The translations under genes and the position numbers were made by a program. Below are positions 63,157-64,000 of a DNA stretch of 64,000 nucleotides, piece by piece. The notes beneath the pieces are model-generated. The model was not told the origin of the DNA. It did no database searches and worked only from the letters and a program-made list of their open reading frames with translations. The DNA is from Cyanobacteriota bacterium (GTDB lineage Bacteria > Cyanobacteriota > Cyanobacteriia > Cyanobacteriales > Microcoleaceae): contig JANYGO010000208.1 of assembly GCA_025362325.1 (NCBI GenBank), positions 1-64,000 on the forward strand, in the 5' to 3' direction. The first letter of the stretch is position 1. Each line of letters starts with the position of its first letter.

Positions 63157-64000
63157 ATGCAAAACTTGATGTTTCGTGCGGGGCTGCCGAATCGCGGCAA
63201 CCAAATTTTGAGAATGAGAAATTCTGTACCTATTGGGTGCTTGCTTTTCTTGTGGCTGTGTGCTGGTTCTGTTGCTAGCGCCCAAACTAATCCACTAGGC
63301 CTCGATCAATTTTCTCCTAATCCTCTTGAAATTACCACACCCGATCCCCTAAAACCCGCCAGTGAATCTTTGAGTAACACTCAGCGGGACGAACTGACAG
63401 CGGCTTTGGAACAGTTAAACTTAGAAGCAGCGGCTAAACTGCAAGCTGGAGATGGGGCTGGCGCTTTTGATATTTGGTTCCGAGAATTGCGGCTGCGCAG
63501 GTATCTTGGCCCGGCGGCGGAAATTGCTGCTTTGAGTCGGGTGGGAAGTATTGCTTGGAGTAGCAGTAAAAACCTTGAACTACAGCTTATTACTAAACGG
63601 CTGCAAGCAATTCACAAACAAGTCAAATCCCAAGTACCAATTAATACTGAGTTGCTCCCGGCTTTGGCTGCGGCTTTTCAGCAGGTGCGCGCTAAAGGGC
63701 CGACTGTAGAAGTTTACCAACAAATTCTCGAAAATGCGCGCCAAAATCAAGATATATTGGCTCAGGGTCAGATTTTAAAGGCGATCGCACTTATTCACAT
63801 CAATTGGCTGAGTTACGATAAAGCGGCTCCGGTGTATGAGGAATTGGCAACTTTAATTCAGGAAAACCGCGGTTTATTTGTGGCTAATGCTGCTGTACAA
63901 AATTCTGCTATAACGGCGGGAAACGGTGCGCCGCCACAGCCTGTAAATCCTCCTACTGAGGTGGATACTCTGAAACAGTTAGCCTACGCTTACCAGCAGT
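63157..64000 (+). CDS. Secreted TPR-type protein, 5' part only
   Basis: The frame opens at ATG 63157 (or, better for the signal peptide, ATG 63214: 'CLLFLWLCAGSVASAQ') and runs off the window end. After the signal peptide and a Pro-rich linker comes a helical region with TPR-like units ('AAKLQAGDGAGAFDIWFREL', 'QILKAIALIHINWLSYDKAA'). It has no stop inside the window. The start lies only 21 bases from the opposite-strand ATG of the phytase-like gene, which again favours 63214. The function is not recognisable. Confidence 0.75.
   Translation, partial: MQNLMFRAGLPNRGNQILRMRNSVPIGCLLFLWLCAGSVASAQTNPLGLDQFSPNPLEITTPDPLKPASESLSNTQRDELTAALEQLNLEAAAKLQAGDGAGAFDIWFRELRLRRYLGPAAEIAALSRVGSIAWSSSKNLELQLITKRLQAIHKQVKSQVPINTELLPALAAAFQQVRAKGPTVEVYQQILENARQNQDILAQGQILKAIALIHINWLSYDKAAPVYEELATLIQENRGLFVANAAVQNSAITAGNGAPPQPVNPPTEVDTLKQLAYAYQQ

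Overview
The window is cyanobacterial chromosome, most likely from a filamentous Oscillatoriales-type organism (Microcoleus/Oscillatoria-like; genus is inference). The grounds are very frequent GCGATCGC (HIP1) octamers, a psaK photosystem I gene, Ycf29/Rre1-like and LabA-like proteins, heptanucleotide short tandem repeats, and several interspersed palindromic repeat families typical of cyanobacterial genomes. No rRNA, tRNA or CRISPR array was seen.

Layout. 1-250: 3' end of an IS630-type transposase. 900-6820: two adjacent ethylene-receptor-like histidine kinases followed by a receiver-adenylate cyclase. 6898-9216: VOC protein plus a degenerate serine recombinase (minus strand) and a small secreted protein. 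9461-20144: large signalling block with a giant Ser/Thr kinase-ATPase-GAF-PP2C protein, a HAMP-like class III cyclase, an ATP-binding anti-sigma-type kinase, a STAS protein and a Cache-HAMP-PP2C phosphatase, which together form a partner-switching module. 20421-31996: PilJ-type histidine kinase, hydrolase, a 66-aa protein, Omp85-like protein, vanadium haloperoxidase, coiled-coil/HEAT protein, CPBP protease, trpF, psaK and an M50 protease. 32207-37718: CHASE2-cyclase, DUF928 and TPR-CHAT genes in a row. 37835-46493: housekeeping and small genes (lipoate ligase, thioredoxin, aminotransferase, surE, pheS, SH3 proteins) separated by repeats. 46490-49340: GST and then a HIP1-free island of three genes (double zinc ribbon, winged-helix-like, HEPN-like). 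49554-53694: CIRCE-controlled groES-groEL, a 2Fe-2S protein and an Rre1-like regulator. 54017-64000: labA, leuA, an SLH-type protein, methyltransferase, a PIN toxin-antitoxin pair, hisC, GDPD, hydrolase, a phytase-like esterase and the 5' part of a TPR gene.

How genes work together. Cyclic-nucleotide and phosphorylation signalling dominates: three class III cyclases (5681, 15092, 32207), three histidine kinases (two with the copper/ethylene-binding Asp/Cys/His set) and two PP2C phosphatases with closely related catalytic domains. The cyclase/kinase/STAS/phosphatase run at 15092-20144 resembles in logic the Sia and Hmp partner switches, with a nucleotide cyclase as a plausible output. The best candidates for something undescribed are the compact three-gene island at 47337-49340, whose last protein carries an RN-x5-H HEPN ribonuclease-like motif, and the CHASE2/DUF928/TPR-CHAT triad. 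Several interspersed repeats lie in frame inside coding sequences (a kinase catalytic domain, an Omp85-like protein, a phytase-like protein), which suggests repeat-driven protein insertions.
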